NCBI RefSeq assembly: GCF_040276085.1
Contig: NZ_JBELOK010000002.1
Span: 186,001 to 250,000, forward strand
Source: Castellaniella sp040276085
GTDB lineage: Bacteria; Pseudomonadota; Gammaproteobacteria; Burkholderiales; Burkholderiaceae_B
Direction of reading: 5' to 3'
DNA length: 64,000 nt
Shown: in pieces, positions 1 through 8,313 of the stretch
Position numbering within the stretch: position 1 is the stretch's first letter
Layout of the letters: each line of letters starts with the position of its first letter
Program-made: the position numbers and the translations under genes
The notes under the pieces: model-generated
Databases searched by the model: none
Seen by the model: the letters and a program-made list of their open reading frames with translations, nothing else
What the model was told of the DNA's origin: nothing

Positions 1-326
1 ACTTTGGACCATCCCCCCATGACGCCAGAACCGTCGCCTGGGTGATCGAACGCTTATCCCAACAATGGCACGTACCCGTGCATTACAGCGTAGACCACAC
101 CGGCCCCCACGAGGCCGGCCTGCTGCAGCTCGACGCCTCAAAAGCACGCCATATGCTGGGCTGGCAGCCTCAATTGACCGTGGAAGCCGCACTGGATCTG
201 ACGAGAGACTGGTTCGAGCACTTCTGGAACGGCGCAAACCCCAAGGATCTGGTGTTGAGTCAGATCGAGATTTACGAATCTCTCTGCGACACACAACCTT
301 CACCCCACACATCCGATTTGTTATGA
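1..326 (+). CDS. rfbG: CDP-glucose 4,6-dehydratase, C-terminal part
   Basis: The last 107 codons of an NAD-dependent sugar-nucleotide dehydratase; the 5' part lies outside the window. The frame opens FGPSPHDARTVAWVIERL and later reads HEAGLLQLDASKARHMLGW, which matches the C-terminal substrate-binding region of RfbG-type CDP-glucose 4,6-dehydratases (extended SDR family). The family converts CDP-D-glucose to CDP-4-keto-6-deoxyglucose, the precursor of CDP-3,6-dideoxyhexoses in O-antigen. It lies 10 bp upstream of rfbH, the next enzyme of the pathway, which supports the assignment. The catalytic Tyr-x3-Lys and Rossmann motif are not in the window, so the call rests on C-terminal similarity and context. 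Confidence 0.85.
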   Translation, partial: FGPSPHDARTVAWVIERLSQQWHVPVHYSVDHTGPHEAGLLQLDASKARHMLGWQPQLTVEAALDLTRDWFEHFWNGANPKDLVLSQIEIYESLCDTQPSPHTSDLL

Positions 327-336
327 GATCAGCAGC

Positions 337-1665
337 ATGATTGATACGCCCGAAACCCGAGCCCTGCGGCAGGAAATCTCGAACTTAGTGGAAAAATATG
401 CCACTGTCAGTTTGGCTCCCAAGCCATTTTCCCCAGGAAGCTCGGCTATCCCCCCTTCGGGCAAGCTGATCGACGGTAAAGAATTGCAATTGATGGTCGA
501 GGCGGTACTAGATGGCTGGCTGACGACTGGTCGATTCAATACCCAGTTCGAGCAGAGTCTGGCGAAGTTTCTCGGGGTCAACTACGCCATTACGGTCAAT
601 TCCGGTTCCTCTGCCAACTTGGTTGCTTTCAATACCCTGACCAGCCCTAAACTGGGAAACCGCGCCATTCTGCCCGGCGACGAAGTAATTGGAGTCGCTG
701 CCGGCTTCCCCACGACAGTCAATCCCATTATCCAGTATGGCGCCATTCCGGTGTTTATCGACGTCCATCTGGGCACCTACAACATCAGCGCCGATCTGAT
801 CGAAGCCGCCATCACGCCGAAAACCAAGGCCATCATGCTGGCCCACACCCTGGGCAATCCCTACAATCTGGATCAGGTGACAGCCCTGTGCAAGAAATAC
901 AAACTGTGGCTGATTGAGGACTGTTGCGATGCGCTGGGCTCCACCTATCGCGGAAAGATGGTGGGCACCTTTGGGGATATCGGCACGCTAAGCTTTTACC
1001 CCGCCCACCACATCACCATGGGTGAAGGCGGCGCCGTCTTCACCAACGACCCGGAACTGAAGACAATTGCAGAAAGCTTCCGGGACTGGGGGCGAGACTG
1101 CTACTGCGCCCCTGGTTGCGACGACACCTGTGGCAAACGATTCGGTTGGCAATTCGGCACCCTGCCCGCCGGCTATGACCATAAATACACCTACAGCCAT
1201 CTTGGCTACAACCTGAAGATTACGGACACTCAGGCTGCCTGCGCCCTGGCGCAGCTTGAAAAAGTACCCTCTTTCATCGCCCAGAGGAAGGCTCATTTTT
1301 CCTACATCAAGGAACAATTGTCTGACTGCGAGGAATTTCTGATTCTGCCCGAAGCCACGCCTCATTCAGATCCATCCTGGTTCGGCTTTCCCCTAACGCT
1401 ACGCGACGATGCGCCTGTCACACGCCTGGACCTGCTGACCTACTTGAACCAACACCGCATCGGGACACGGTTGCTGTTTGCGGGAAATCTGACACGGCAA
1501 CCCTACATGCATGGCCGGAATTACCGTGTCAGCGGGACTCTGGAAAATACGGATACGGTTATGAACCAGACGTTCTGGGTGGGTGTGCAACCCGCACTGA
1601 CTCAGGAAATGATTGATTTCATGGTTCTGAAGATCAAGACGTTTTTGGGGGTTGTGTTTGAGTAA
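337..1665 (+). CDS. rfbH: CDP-4-dehydro-6-deoxyglucose 3-dehydratase RfbH (E1)
   Basis: A 442-residue member of the DegT/DnrJ/EryC1/StrS aminotransferase fold that acts as a dehydratase. The usual PLP-binding lysine in the SFxxxK motif is replaced by histidine (SFYPAHH, His224), the hallmark of E1/RfbH, which keeps PMP as coenzyme. It also carries the E1-specific 2Fe-2S ligand pattern C-x57-C-x-C-x7-C at Cys197, Cys255, Cys257 and Cys265, so the electron-transfer chemistry with an RfbI/E3-type reductase should be possible. The reductase gene is not in the window. It removes the 3-hydroxyl of CDP-4-keto-6-deoxyglucose on the way to CDP-3,6-dideoxyhexoses of the O-antigen. The gene is co-directional with rfbG; after it the locus breaks into insertion-sequence and hipA debris, so the O-antigen cluster appears to end here. 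Confidence 0.93.
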   Translation: MIDTPETRALRQEISNLVEKYATVSLAPKPFSPGSSAIPPSGKLIDGKELQLMVEAVLDGWLTTGRFNTQFEQSLAKFLGVNYAITVNSGSSANLVAFNTLTSPKLGNRAILPGDEVIGVAAGFPTTVNPIIQYGAIPVFIDVHLGTYNISADLIEAAITPKTKAIMLAHTLGNPYNLDQVTALCKKYKLWLIEDCCDALGSTYRGKMVGTFGDIGTLSFYPAHHITMGEGGAVFTNDPELKTIAESFRDWGRDCYCAPGCDDTCGKRFGWQFGTLPAGYDHKYTYSHLGYNLKITDTQAACALAQLEKVPSFIAQRKAHFSYIKEQLSDCEEFLILPEATPHSDPSWFGFPLTLRDDAPVTRLDLLTYLNQHRIGTRLLFAGNLTRQPYMHGRNYRVSGTLENTDTVMNQTFWVGVQPALTQEMIDFMVLKIKTFLGVVFE

Positions 1666-1914
1666 TGAGTGTAGTGTTCGAAAAACCCCACCTCAATCTG
1701 AAGCGTTATTTATGCTTAAGAAGCAAAGCTAATGCCTGCGCACGTCAAAATCGAATGATCCTGGATTCGTATAGTCCCCACCGACAAACCCGCCAAAATT
1801 AAAGAAAAGCTTCTTGATGTAAAGGTTGATCTAGGTATCCGTTCGGCGAACGCAACTTGGGCCGGCTGCGGATCCGATAGAGCATACGTGTCCGCTTAAC
1901 TAGCGTGGACGCAT

Positions 1915-2010
1915 ATGCACCAAGAGCCCATCAGCAAGCCGCTTCGTCGGCGCCGCACCTATACCGCACAGTTCAAGACCGATCTGGTCGCCCATGTACT
2001 GAGGCGCATC
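1915..2010 (+). mobile_element. transposase OrfA/TnpA N-terminal scrap
   Basis: An ATG-initiated frame reads RRRRTYTAQFKTDLVAHVL, the start of a small helix-turn-helix transposase subunit of the IS66 TnpA or IS3 OrfA kind. The resemblance stops after about 30 codons; the frame runs on to a stop at 2086-2088 without looking like a transposase. No partner ORF, terminal repeat or target duplication is visible. I read it as the left remnant of an insertion sequence next to the duplicated hipA 3' end. The IS family is uncertain. Confidence 0.5.
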
Positions 2011-2050
2011 CACGAAGGGGCGAGCAGGCAAGGGAGCGACGGAAAATTCG

Positions 2051-2442
2051 TCACTGCCGCAAAGCAGCAAACGCAGCGCCTTGGCTAATGCCTTGCCATA
2101 TGGTGTTGATTTGCCCGGATGGTACTTTTTGCTCCTCGGCAAAATCCGGCCAAGCCTCTACAGCCTGAAATACCTGCTGGACGATACTGTCGGCGTCATC
2201 TACGCCCAAGCGCTGGCCCAGGCGCTGCAAAGACGCAAGCGAGGGCTGTCCTTCTCCTTCTACCGACGTCATGTGCTCGGTACCGCCCATCCCGCTGCTG
2301 AAAGTGAGGTCGTAGGCGGGGGAAAACTGCCAGGTGCTGTTGCCCCCACCTGATTCAATCAGCGTGAAGTTCTTTACGTGGTCGTCCTGGTTGTGGGCCA
2401 GCACATTAAAAACCGCAAGCCGGTAGGCCTTGGAAACCTCAC
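2051..2442 (-). pseudogene. hipA C-terminal fragment (second copy)
   Basis: The frame encodes VSKAYRLAVFNVLAHNQDD followed by HVKNF, the catalytic-loop region of HipA-type Ser/Thr kinases, and continues to a TGA at 2051-2053. It lacks the N-terminal and ATP-binding parts, so it cannot make a working kinase. From 2086 to 2442 it is nearly identical to 2615-2971. Because the other copy is cut by an IS end exactly where the two diverge, the last residues here (ending FAALRQ) may preserve the original hipA C-terminus. Its 5' edge abuts the truncated interior of an IS3-like element at 2443. Confidence 0.75.
2086..2442. repeat. 357-bp direct repeat, copy A
   Basis: Bases 2086-2442 match 2615-2971 at a constant offset of 529 bp; reading them side by side I find four substitutions (near 2135, 2167, 2185 and 2308). 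The repeat carries the hipA catalytic-loop to C-terminal coding region. The right boundary (cctcac) is where copy A joins IS sequence and copy B continues into unique hipA sequence. Confidence 0.95.
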
Positions 2443-2614
2443 CCCCAGGCGGGCCGCAACGTCAGCAACCTTGTGGCCACGCTCAGTCGTCTGGCGCACC
2501 GCTTCGATCTTGAATTCCTCGGAAAATCGCTTTTGCATGGCATTCGTACTCATGACAACTCCTCATCGCCTCATTATGAGGCAGGTGGGTGTCTAGAGGT
2601 TCCGGGTCGATTCA
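2443..2614 (-). mobile_element. left end of an IS3-type element, truncated
   Basis: Read on the minus strand the segment begins at 2614 with a TGAATCGACCCGGAA-type terminus, then an AGGAG ribosome site and an ATG at 2553 opening MSTNAMQKRFSEEFKIEAVR, the typical start of an IS3-family OrfA. About 37 codons are left before the frame is cut at 2443 and joined to hipA sequence. There is no OrfB and no right end, so the element cannot move on its own. Its outer end lies inside the 3' part of hipA, so it inserted into the kinase gene. Confidence 0.8.
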
Positions 2615-2971
2615 TAATGCCTTGCCATATGGTGTTGATTTGCCCGGATGGTACTTTTTGCTCCACGGCAAAATCCGGCCAAGCCTCTACAGCCTGGAAT
2701 ACCTGCTGGACGATGCTGTCGGCGTCATCTACGCCCAAGCGCTGGCCCAGGCGCTGCAAAGACGCAAGCGAGGGCTGTCCTTCTCCTTCTACCGACGTCA
2801 TGTGCTCGGTACCGCCCATCCCGCTGCTGAAAGTCAGGTCGTAGGCGGGGGAAAACTGCCAGGTGCTGTTGCCCCCACCTGATTCAATCAGCGTGAAGTT
2901 CTTTACGTGGTCGTCCTGGTTGTGGGCCAGCACATTAAAAACCGCAAGCCGGTAGGCCTTGGAAACCTCAC
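2615..2971. repeat. 357-bp direct repeat, copy B
   Basis: This is the partner of 2086-2442, lying within the longer hipA remnant. Its left boundary is the IS3-type terminus at 2614 and its right side continues into unique hipA sequence. The small number of differences between the copies suggests a fairly recent duplication. Confidence 0.95.
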
Positions 2972-3300
2972 GCACATCCCTGGAGGCCATCCCCACAAGT
3001 TTCAGTACATCTTCGTAGTCCATGCTGGGCTCGCGGTGAGAAAGCTCCAGCATCCCGCCCACGGATACGATGTGGCGTTTCACATCGCCAACCCGATCAA
3101 ACCGTCGCACTGCAAAGATCGGTGGCTTTGAATGCGCCTGTACGCAAAGCGAAGGCGGGCATCGGGCTTAAGGCAAATCCAGACCTGATCCAGCGATCAT
3201 CGTACTCGAACCAGATCTCTCCCTTGGAACTGCGCGCCAGCTGACCAACGGGCTGCCCGGACAGAAGCACCTCAAGCTCGGTCACATGCTGCATGGCCAT
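2615..3300 (-). pseudogene. hipA: hipA-type kinase toxin, internally deleted and IS-truncated
   Basis: The gene starts at 3300, 3 bp after the hipB stop, with MAMQHVTELEVLLSGQPVGQ and about 60 residues of a normal HipA N-terminus (MPAFALRTGAFKATD). At about 3115 the frame breaks: the next recognisable part, FAVRRFDRVGD, is in another frame, and the ATP-binding core of roughly 150-200 residues expected in HipA is missing. The rest keeps the SVGGMLELSHREPS segment and the catalytic loop AHNQDDHVKNF. The 3' end is cut by an IS3-like terminus at 2614. HipA kinases phosphorylate glutamyl-tRNA synthetase or other targets; this copy should be inactive because the nucleotide-binding core is lost and the frame is shifted. 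Confidence 0.88.
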
Positions 3301-3303
3301 CTC

Positions 3304-3603
3304 CTAGCCACGCCCGCGTTTTCGGGCAGGCTGTACAATATCTTTTAGACGCACCGGCTCTCCCATCGAGGCGAAAAGCCCCTTGAAATCATCCAAATTG
3401 CCTAACGCCTGTGCGAGCTTCAAAAGTGCCATCACGCCGATCTCCCCCGTGGTCTCGAAGCGTTTGATCGTGCCCTCTGGCACCCCGGAGCGAGCGGCAA
3501 GACTTTTGCGTGAAAGGTTTTCAGCAAGACGGCGCTGACGCGCCGCCTGAGCAATTTTCTGCGCGATATCTTGATGGTTAACAATAGATAATATCTGATC
3601 CAT
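3304..3603 (-). CDS. hipB: HipB-like Xre-family antitoxin
   Basis: A 99-residue protein with an Xre/Cro helix-turn-helix at about residues 25-70 (LSRKSLAARSGVPEGTIKRFE), as in HipB-type antitoxins that bind HipA and repress the operon. The C-terminal tail is basic (PARKRGRG). It lies directly upstream of the hipA remnant with a 3-bp gap, the usual antitoxin-first order. The antitoxin is intact while its toxin is broken, so it may survive as a free regulator or simply be decaying. The AT-rich upstream region contains a likely autoregulatory operator. The base composition just upstream differs clearly from the neighbourhood, in line with acquired DNA. Confidence 0.85.
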   Translation of the reverse strand: MDQILSIVNHQDIAQKIAQAARQRRLAENLSRKSLAARSGVPEGTIKRFETTGEIGVMALLKLAQALGNLDDFKGLFASMGEPVRLKDIVQPARKRGRG

Positions 3604-3627
3604 TAAATGATAAATATTTATTTAACA

Positions 3628-3641
3628 GATAACATATTATC
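3628..3641. promoter_or_regulatory. possible HipB operator
   Basis: GATAACATATTATC is a near-perfect 14-bp palindrome (arms GATAA/TTATC) 25 bp upstream of hipB. A related GATAATATC motif lies at the hipB start. HipB proteins bind short palindromes in their own promoter, so this is a reasonable candidate. No binding evidence is available. Confidence 0.4.
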
Positions 3642-3874
3642 ACTTATATGGAATGAATACATCACTGTACTGGCGTCAGCAAAGCTCAGAATCACAATTG
3701 ATGCAAGGCCTTGATCACCACGATGCTCAGCCGTATCGGCAAACCCGTCCGATTGGCAACTGGCTAGTATGGGCCCAAGGCATCAGAAGACGACACGACA
3801 CAAAAAGCTCTCAAAAAGGCCCATGACAGCGTCGTTTACAAGCCGATAGCTTGCAGCCATCGGCCCTCCGCTAC

Positions 3875-4231
3875 TTAAACAGCAGCGCTAACAATCACTT
3901 CCACCAGCAACCCCGGGCGGGCCAGATGCGCTTCGCACGTCGCACGGGTAGGCACACCCTGAGGATCCACCCACTCTTCCCAGGCAGCGTTCATGCCATC
4001 GAAATCGCGGTCGATGTCGCGCAGCCAGATTTGTGCTGTCAGCAGGCGGGATTTGTTGGTGCCGGCCTGGGCCAGGTAGCCATCGATCTTGGCCAGCGCG
4101 TCGCGGGTTTGTTCCTTGATGTCTGCTTCGGGGTTGGAGCCGGTTACCCCGGCGATGTAGGCCACGCCGTTGTGGATGACGATGCGGCTGAGGCGTTTGG
4201 TACTGTCAATGCGCTGGATGTCGGTAGACAT
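3875..4231 (-). CDS. RidA-family enamine/imine deaminase
   Basis: A 118-residue YjgF/YER057c/UK114 (Rid) protein. It shows the family core VAYIAGVTG near residue 25, a DALAKID segment, and the C-terminal GVPTRATCEAHLARPG in which the conserved arginine binds the substrate carboxylate. Rid proteins hydrolyse reactive enamines and imines made by amino-acid oxidases and PLP enzymes. It is the last gene of the minus-strand operon that begins with the potD-like gene, 36 bp after a flavin-dependent amine oxidase. The context suggests it clears the imino products of the neighbouring oxidases. Length is normal; the exact Rid subgroup was not determined. Confidence 0.88.
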   Translation of the reverse strand: MSTDIQRIDSTKRLSRIVIHNGVAYIAGVTGSNPEADIKEQTRDALAKIDGYLAQAGTNKSRLLTAQIWLRDIDRDFDGMNAAWEEWVDPQGVPTRATCEAHLARPGLLVEVIVSAAV

Positions 4232-4267
4232 GTGGAGTGCTCCTGATAAGCAAAAAGAAAATGGACG

Positions 4268-5410
4268 TTAGAAAAAACGGCCAACAGAAAATGGGGAAAC
4301 AGGCAGGCGGCTGGTGCCGTCGCACAGTAACTCACTGACGATGCGCCCGGCGATTGGCCCCAGTTCAAAGCCGTGGGCCGAGAAACCAAAGGCGTGGATC
4401 ACATGGGCGTCATTGCGGCTGGGGCCCAACACGGGGATGCCATCGGGCATAAAGGCTTCTACCCCACCCCAAGCATGGGCCACGGGCAATTGTGCCAGAT
4501 GTGGAAACAGGCTGCGCACTGTATGGGCGCTGGGCGCAAGGCTTAGCAGGTCTACATCGGCAACACGGTCTGTCAGGTTGGGCTGGCAGCGCAGGCCGCC
4601 GCCAATCACCACGGTGCCATTGGCAAATTGCTTCAACGACAATGGCCGGCTGGATCCACCCAATACGGGGCTTAAAAATGGGGCGGTACGCTGGGTCACC
4701 ATCAGCATCAGGCCATCGGCCGTTACAGGTACGGGATCTCCCAGCTGTTGGGCCAACTGTCCTGCCCAGGCCCCGGCGGCGTTTACCAGGGCGGGTGCGG
4801 TAAAGGTTTGGCCTTGCGCGGATACTACCCAGTTTGAGCCCCGCTGCCACACCTGGGTGACACAATGGTTTTCGTGGATGTGCACGCCGGCCGCCTGGGC
4901 GGCTTGGTAAAACGCCATCACTGCGCCATAGGGCCAGGCGTGGCCATCACCCTCTACCCAGATGCCGCCGCGCACGTGCGGCGCCATGGCCGGCACCAGC
5001 GCACGCACTTTCTCCTGGCTGATCATTACTTCATGGTGGTAGCCCAAAGATGCCAGCTGCTGCACGCGCTGCTGCGCGTTTTGCACGTCCTGGTCGGTTT
5101 CCAGCACCTGCAGCTGGCCACAGGACACAAAGCCAAGATCTTGCCCGACAACTTCCTGCCCTACTCGCCAGATTTCGTCGCGGGAGGCCAGGGCCAGGGG
5201 GATCTCGGCCTCGTGGCGGCCCATGGTGCGCACGCCTCCGGCGTTGACGCCGGAGGAATGGCGGCCACAGTAGTCTCTTTCAAGCAAACACACCGAGAGC
5301 CCACGCTTGGCCAAATGCCACGCCGAGGACAAACCCACCAGGCCGCCGCCCACCACAATGACGTCGCAGCCCTGCGGCAGGCTGCCGGCTGCAGGTGCCT
5401 TGTCAGCCAT
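4268..5410 (-). CDS. FAD-dependent amino-acid oxidase/dehydrogenase (DAO family)
   Basis: A 380-residue DAO-fold flavoprotein with an N-terminal dinucleotide-binding motif VIVVGGGLVGLSSAWHLA (about residues 17-34) and the C-terminal GFSAHGFELGPIAGRIVSELL typical of sarcosine oxidase/DadA/glycine-oxidase relatives. The start codon overlaps the preceding gene by 8 bp (ATGGCTGA), which indicates translational coupling. It is likely to oxidise a secondary amine or D-/N-substituted amino acid, but the substrate cannot be read from the sequence. Together with the two flavin subunits and 2Fe-2S subunit upstream it forms an oxidase set related to opine oxidases and to HcnABC. RidA follows downstream. 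Confidence 0.85.
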   Translation of the reverse strand: MADKAPAAGSLPQGCDVIVVGGGLVGLSSAWHLAKRGLSVCLLERDYCGRHSSGVNAGGVRTMGRHEAEIPLALASRDEIWRVGQEVVGQDLGFVSCGQLQVLETDQDVQNAQQRVQQLASLGYHHEVMISQEKVRALVPAMAPHVRGGIWVEGDGHAWPYGAVMAFYQAAQAAGVHIHENHCVTQVWQRGSNWVVSAQGQTFTAPALVNAAGAWAGQLAQQLGDPVPVTADGLMLMVTQRTAPFLSPVLGGSSRPLSLKQFANGTVVIGGGLRCQPNLTDRVADVDLLSLAPSAHTVRSLFPHLAQLPVAHAWGGVEAFMPDGIPVLGPSRNDAHVIHAFGFSAHGFELGPIAGRIVSELLCDGTSRLPVSPFSVGRFF

Positions 5411-6836
5411 GATGCGGGGCTTCCTCTGCCAGTTGTGCCAGGGTGATGGGTTTGATGGGCGGGCGAATCCGGTAGTAGCCCACCTCGGCGGGCGGCATGT
5501 TACGGGCGCCGGCGATCAGCTCGGTTACCGTCAGGCCGCACTGGCGGCCCTGGCACGGGCCCATGCCACACCGGCTAAACGACTTGGTCTGGTTGGGGCC
5601 GGTACATCCCAGTTCTACATACTCGCGCAAGCGCCCGGCGCTGACTTCCTCGCAACGGCACACCATCACATCGTCTGCGGGGATGCGGTGCTCATCGCGC
5701 GGGCGGTAAAGCGCATCGATAAACGGCCGGATCTGACGGGCCTTTTTTAGTGCTGCAATCAGCGGTGCAGCCAGCGTGTCGCGCTGTGCCGCATCCAGCT
5801 TGCCTGCGACACTGGCCACACCCAGGCCGGTGATCCGGCCCTGCAATGCGGCCGCCTGTGCACCACTGATGGCTGCACCGTCGCCCGCCACATAAATACC
5901 GGGCACGTCCAGCTGGCCCCAGGCATCGGTTTGCGGGTGCCAGCACAGCTGCTGCTCACTCCACTGGTGGGCTGCCCGCAGCGACCATGTAATCTGGGTA
6001 TTGGGCACCACCCCCTGATGCAGCAGGACCAGGCTGGCCGGCAAGCTACAGCGCTGCCCGTCTGCGGTAAAGGTGATCTGCTCGGCATGGGTCTCGCCTT
6101 GGATAGCCAGGCCGGACACACCCCGGTAATGGGGCACTTTATGCCGCCGGATGGCGGCCAACAGCCCCAGGCCTTTGGCCAGGTCTCGCCAGCCGGCCAG
6201 CATCTGGCCGATATGGCCGCGGGCATGCCCCGGGCGGGGGGCCTCTGCGGTATCCAGAATAGCCTTGATGGGCACGCCGGCCCGCAAATATTGCCAGGCC
6301 AGCAAATACAACAAAGGCCCGCAGCCCGCCAGCACCGGCGCTTGCTGGGGCACCACCCCAGCGCTTTTCATAAGGATTTGCGCAGCGCCGGCTGTCATCA
6401 CACCCGGCAGTGTCCAGCCCGGTATAGGAAAGGGCCGCTCCATGGCGCCGGTGGCCACCACGACGGCGGCAGTTGCCTGCAGGCTTAGCACATGCCCGTC
6501 GCGCAAGGCATGTACCCGGCGCTCTCGGGTAAGCTGCCAGACGGCGGTATTGGGCCAGTATTGGGCACCAGAGGACAAAAACGCCTGCGCAATCTGGCTG
6601 CCTTTTTGATAATCGGGGCCCAGGATAGCCTGCCGATTGGCATCAGCCTGGGTAATCTGGCGGTAGATCTGGCCGCCAACGGCGTGTTGCTCGTCCAGCA
6701 GCACCACCGACAGCCCCTGATGGCTGGCTTCGGTGGCCGCCGCCATGCCGGCCGGCCCCGCCCCGATCACCACCACATCCACCTGGACATCGGGTTCTCG
6801 CAGGGGTACGTATTCTTGTTCTGCCAAACTAGCCAT
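5403..6836 (-). CDS. FAD/NAD-binding oxidoreductase with BFD-like 2Fe-2S domain (opine oxidase subunit A-like)
   Basis: A 477-residue pyridine-nucleotide-disulfide-type protein. VVVIGAGPAGMAAA (about residues 21-34) binds FAD and IYVAGDGAAISGAQAAALQG near residue 325 is the second FAD contact. The C-terminus has a BFD-like cluster with Cys393-x-Cys395 and Cys423-x4-Cys428, followed by Cys433. This architecture matches octopine/nopaline oxidase subunit A and HcnB. The start at 6836 was chosen because ATGGCTAG overlaps the stop of the 2Fe-2S subunit by 8 bp; an ATG ten codons upstream is less likely. It would pass electrons between the DAO-type subunit and the ferredoxin-like subunit in the membrane-linked oxidase complex. 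Confidence 0.85.
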   Translation of the reverse strand: MASLAEQEYVPLREPDVQVDVVVIGAGPAGMAAATEASHQGLSVVLLDEQHAVGGQIYRQITQADANRQAILGPDYQKGSQIAQAFLSSGAQYWPNTAVWQLTRERRVHALRDGHVLSLQATAAVVVATGAMERPFPIPGWTLPGVMTAGAAQILMKSAGVVPQQAPVLAGCGPLLYLLAWQYLRAGVPIKAILDTAEAPRPGHARGHIGQMLAGWRDLAKGLGLLAAIRRHKVPHYRGVSGLAIQGETHAEQITFTADGQRCSLPASLVLLHQGVVPNTQITWSLRAAHQWSEQQLCWHPQTDAWGQLDVPGIYVAGDGAAISGAQAAALQGRITGLGVASVAGKLDAAQRDTLAAPLIAALKKARQIRPFIDALYRPRDEHRIPADDVMVCRCEEVSAGRLREYVELGCTGPNQTKSFSRCGMGPCQGRQCGLTVTELIAGARNMPPAEVGYYRIRPPIKPITLAQLAEEAPHHG

Positions 6837-7173
6837 GAAGCACCTCCTGCTGGGCCAGGCCGGCAAATCCCGGCATGCGCATGGATTTCACTACCATGCC
6901 TTCCTGCACCGTCACCAGGCAAGACTGCTGATTCGGCTGGCCATCGATCTCTACCAGGCACTCGAAGCACACACCCATCATGCAATAAGGGGCACGCGGG
7001 CGCTGGCTGACGGCCGAAGGATGAAAGGCCTCCAGGCCAGCGAGCAACAAGGCGGCTGCCACCGAGATGCCGGCGGGCACCGCCACGGGCTGGCCATCCA
7101 GCTCAAGCGTAATCTGTGCCACCGTGGCCCCAGGCGCGGCCGGCAAGGTGCGAAACAATTGTTCAGTGCGCAT
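6829..7173 (-). CDS. small 2Fe-2S ferredoxin-like oxidase subunit (HcnA/SoxA-N-like)
   Basis: A 114-residue protein with plant-type ferredoxin ligands C-x4-C-x2-C...C at Cys64, Cys69, Cys72 and Cys85 (YCMMGVCFEC). It corresponds to the N-terminal domain of sarcosine oxidase alpha and to HcnA-like gamma subunits of opine oxidases. The start at 7173 overlaps the upstream flavoprotein gene by 11 bp, and its stop overlaps the next gene by 8 bp, so the three oxidase genes are chained by translation. The long upstream extension in the same frame overlaps the previous gene deeply and was not used. Its role is electron transfer within the complex. Confidence 0.87.
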   Translation of the reverse strand: MRTEQLFRTLPAAPGATVAQITLELDGQPVAVPAGISVAAALLLAGLEAFHPSAVSQRPRAPYCMMGVCFECLVEIDGQPNQQSCLVTVQEGMVVKSMRMPGFAGLAQQEVLHG

Positions 7174-8296
7174 CCAAAGGCCCCTCCGTCGGCCTGGTCG
7201 AGCAAAATCGGTTAACTCCAAAACCATCGATACCGGCCGGCCGGTCACCCCCGGCCAGCCAGGACGCCAGGGTAAGCGCATGCTGCGCGGCCAGCGTAAC
7301 GCCGCTGTGGCAAGTGATGACAAACGCGCCCGGCAAGCTGTCAGACTCCTGATACACCGGAAAGCCATCGGGCGTCATCACCCGCAGCGCGGCCCAGCTG
7401 CGCACCAGGCGCAGCTCGCCCAGCGCCGGCATGCAACGCACGGCACGGGCAGCAATATTGCCCAATACCGGCGTGCTGACGTTATCGTCGTAGCCAGCCT
7501 CTTCCATCGAATCACCCACCTGGATGGTGCCCTCATCGGTTTGGCGGATCAGATTGTTGGGATAGGACAGCACCGGCGGCAGGCGCTCGGTGATAAGAAC
7601 CTCGCCACGGTTGGGTGCCACGGGCACCTGCAGGCCGATGTGCGGCGCCAGCGTGCGATTGGCCAGGCCGGCTGCCAGCACAACACGGCCCGCCTGCCAG
7701 CGTTGCGTACCTGCCTGCACTTCAAAGCCACTTCCTTGTTTGGCGACGGTGGTAACGTGCTGACGTGTATGGATGGCCACCCCGCGCTGCCGGCAGGCCT
7801 GATGCAGGCTGCCCAATAGTTTCAAGGGATTGACGTGCCCGTCCATGGGCGAATAACTGGCACCAAATACAGTTGGGCCCAGGGCCGGCAGCAGCGTACG
7901 CGCCGCTTTAAGATCAAGCATCTCAAAGGGGTAATCGGCCCCCACGGCATCCTGCAACTCTTGCAGGCGTGCCTGGCGCTCCAGGAACTCACTTTCTGTG
8001 AGGCACAGGTGCAGGCCGCCGCGTTGTTGCAGGCAGACATCCACACCAGTGTCCTCCAGCAACGCAGCTGCCAGTTGCGGCCACAGGCGCGCCGAGCCAC
8101 GGCTCCAGCGAGCGTAATCAGGCTTGCCCACGCCTTTGCCTTGCACCCACACCAGGCCGAAGTTACCGCGCGAAGCCCTGAAGACCTGGTCACCCTCATC
8201 CAGCAAGGTGACGCTTACCCCCTGGCGCGCCAGCCCATAGGCAACGGCACTACCCAGCAGGCCTGCGCCCACCACCACAACATCACTTGTTTGCAT
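7163..8296 (-). CDS. FAD-dependent oxidase, opine oxidase subunit B-like
   Basis: A 377-residue DAO-family flavoprotein with the FAD motif VVVVGAGLLGSAVAYGLA (about residues 5-22) and an ASRGNFGLVWVQGKGVGK segment (about residues 43-60) that I associate with opine oxidase B and related secondary-amine oxidases. It is the likely catalytic subunit, paired with the BFD-containing subunit and the 2Fe-2S subunit downstream. It starts 17 bp after the last permease gene, so uptake and oxidation are in one operon. The substrate is unknown; an opine, an N-substituted amino acid or an Amadori-type compound would fit the family and the OccR-like regulator. Confidence 0.85.
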   Translation of the reverse strand: MQTSDVVVVGAGLLGSAVAYGLARQGVSVTLLDEGDQVFRASRGNFGLVWVQGKGVGKPDYARWSRGSARLWPQLAAALLEDTGVDVCLQQRGGLHLCLTESEFLERQARLQELQDAVGADYPFEMLDLKAARTLLPALGPTVFGASYSPMDGHVNPLKLLGSLHQACRQRGVAIHTRQHVTTVAKQGSGFEVQAGTQRWQAGRVVLAAGLANRTLAPHIGLQVPVAPNRGEVLITERLPPVLSYPNNLIRQTDEGTIQVGDSMEEAGYDDNVSTPVLGNIAARAVRCMPALGELRLVRSWAALRVMTPDGFPVYQESDSLPGAFVITCHSGVTLAAQHALTLASWLAGGDRPAGIDGFGVNRFCSTRPTEGPLDAH

Positions 8297-8313
8297 GCTT
8301 GGCCTTTACTTGT

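Noticed and set aside
3660..3874. Possible small gene or IS remnant between hipB and ridA
   Set aside because: No frame shows recognisable protein features or terminal repeats; I see nothing supportable in this stretch.
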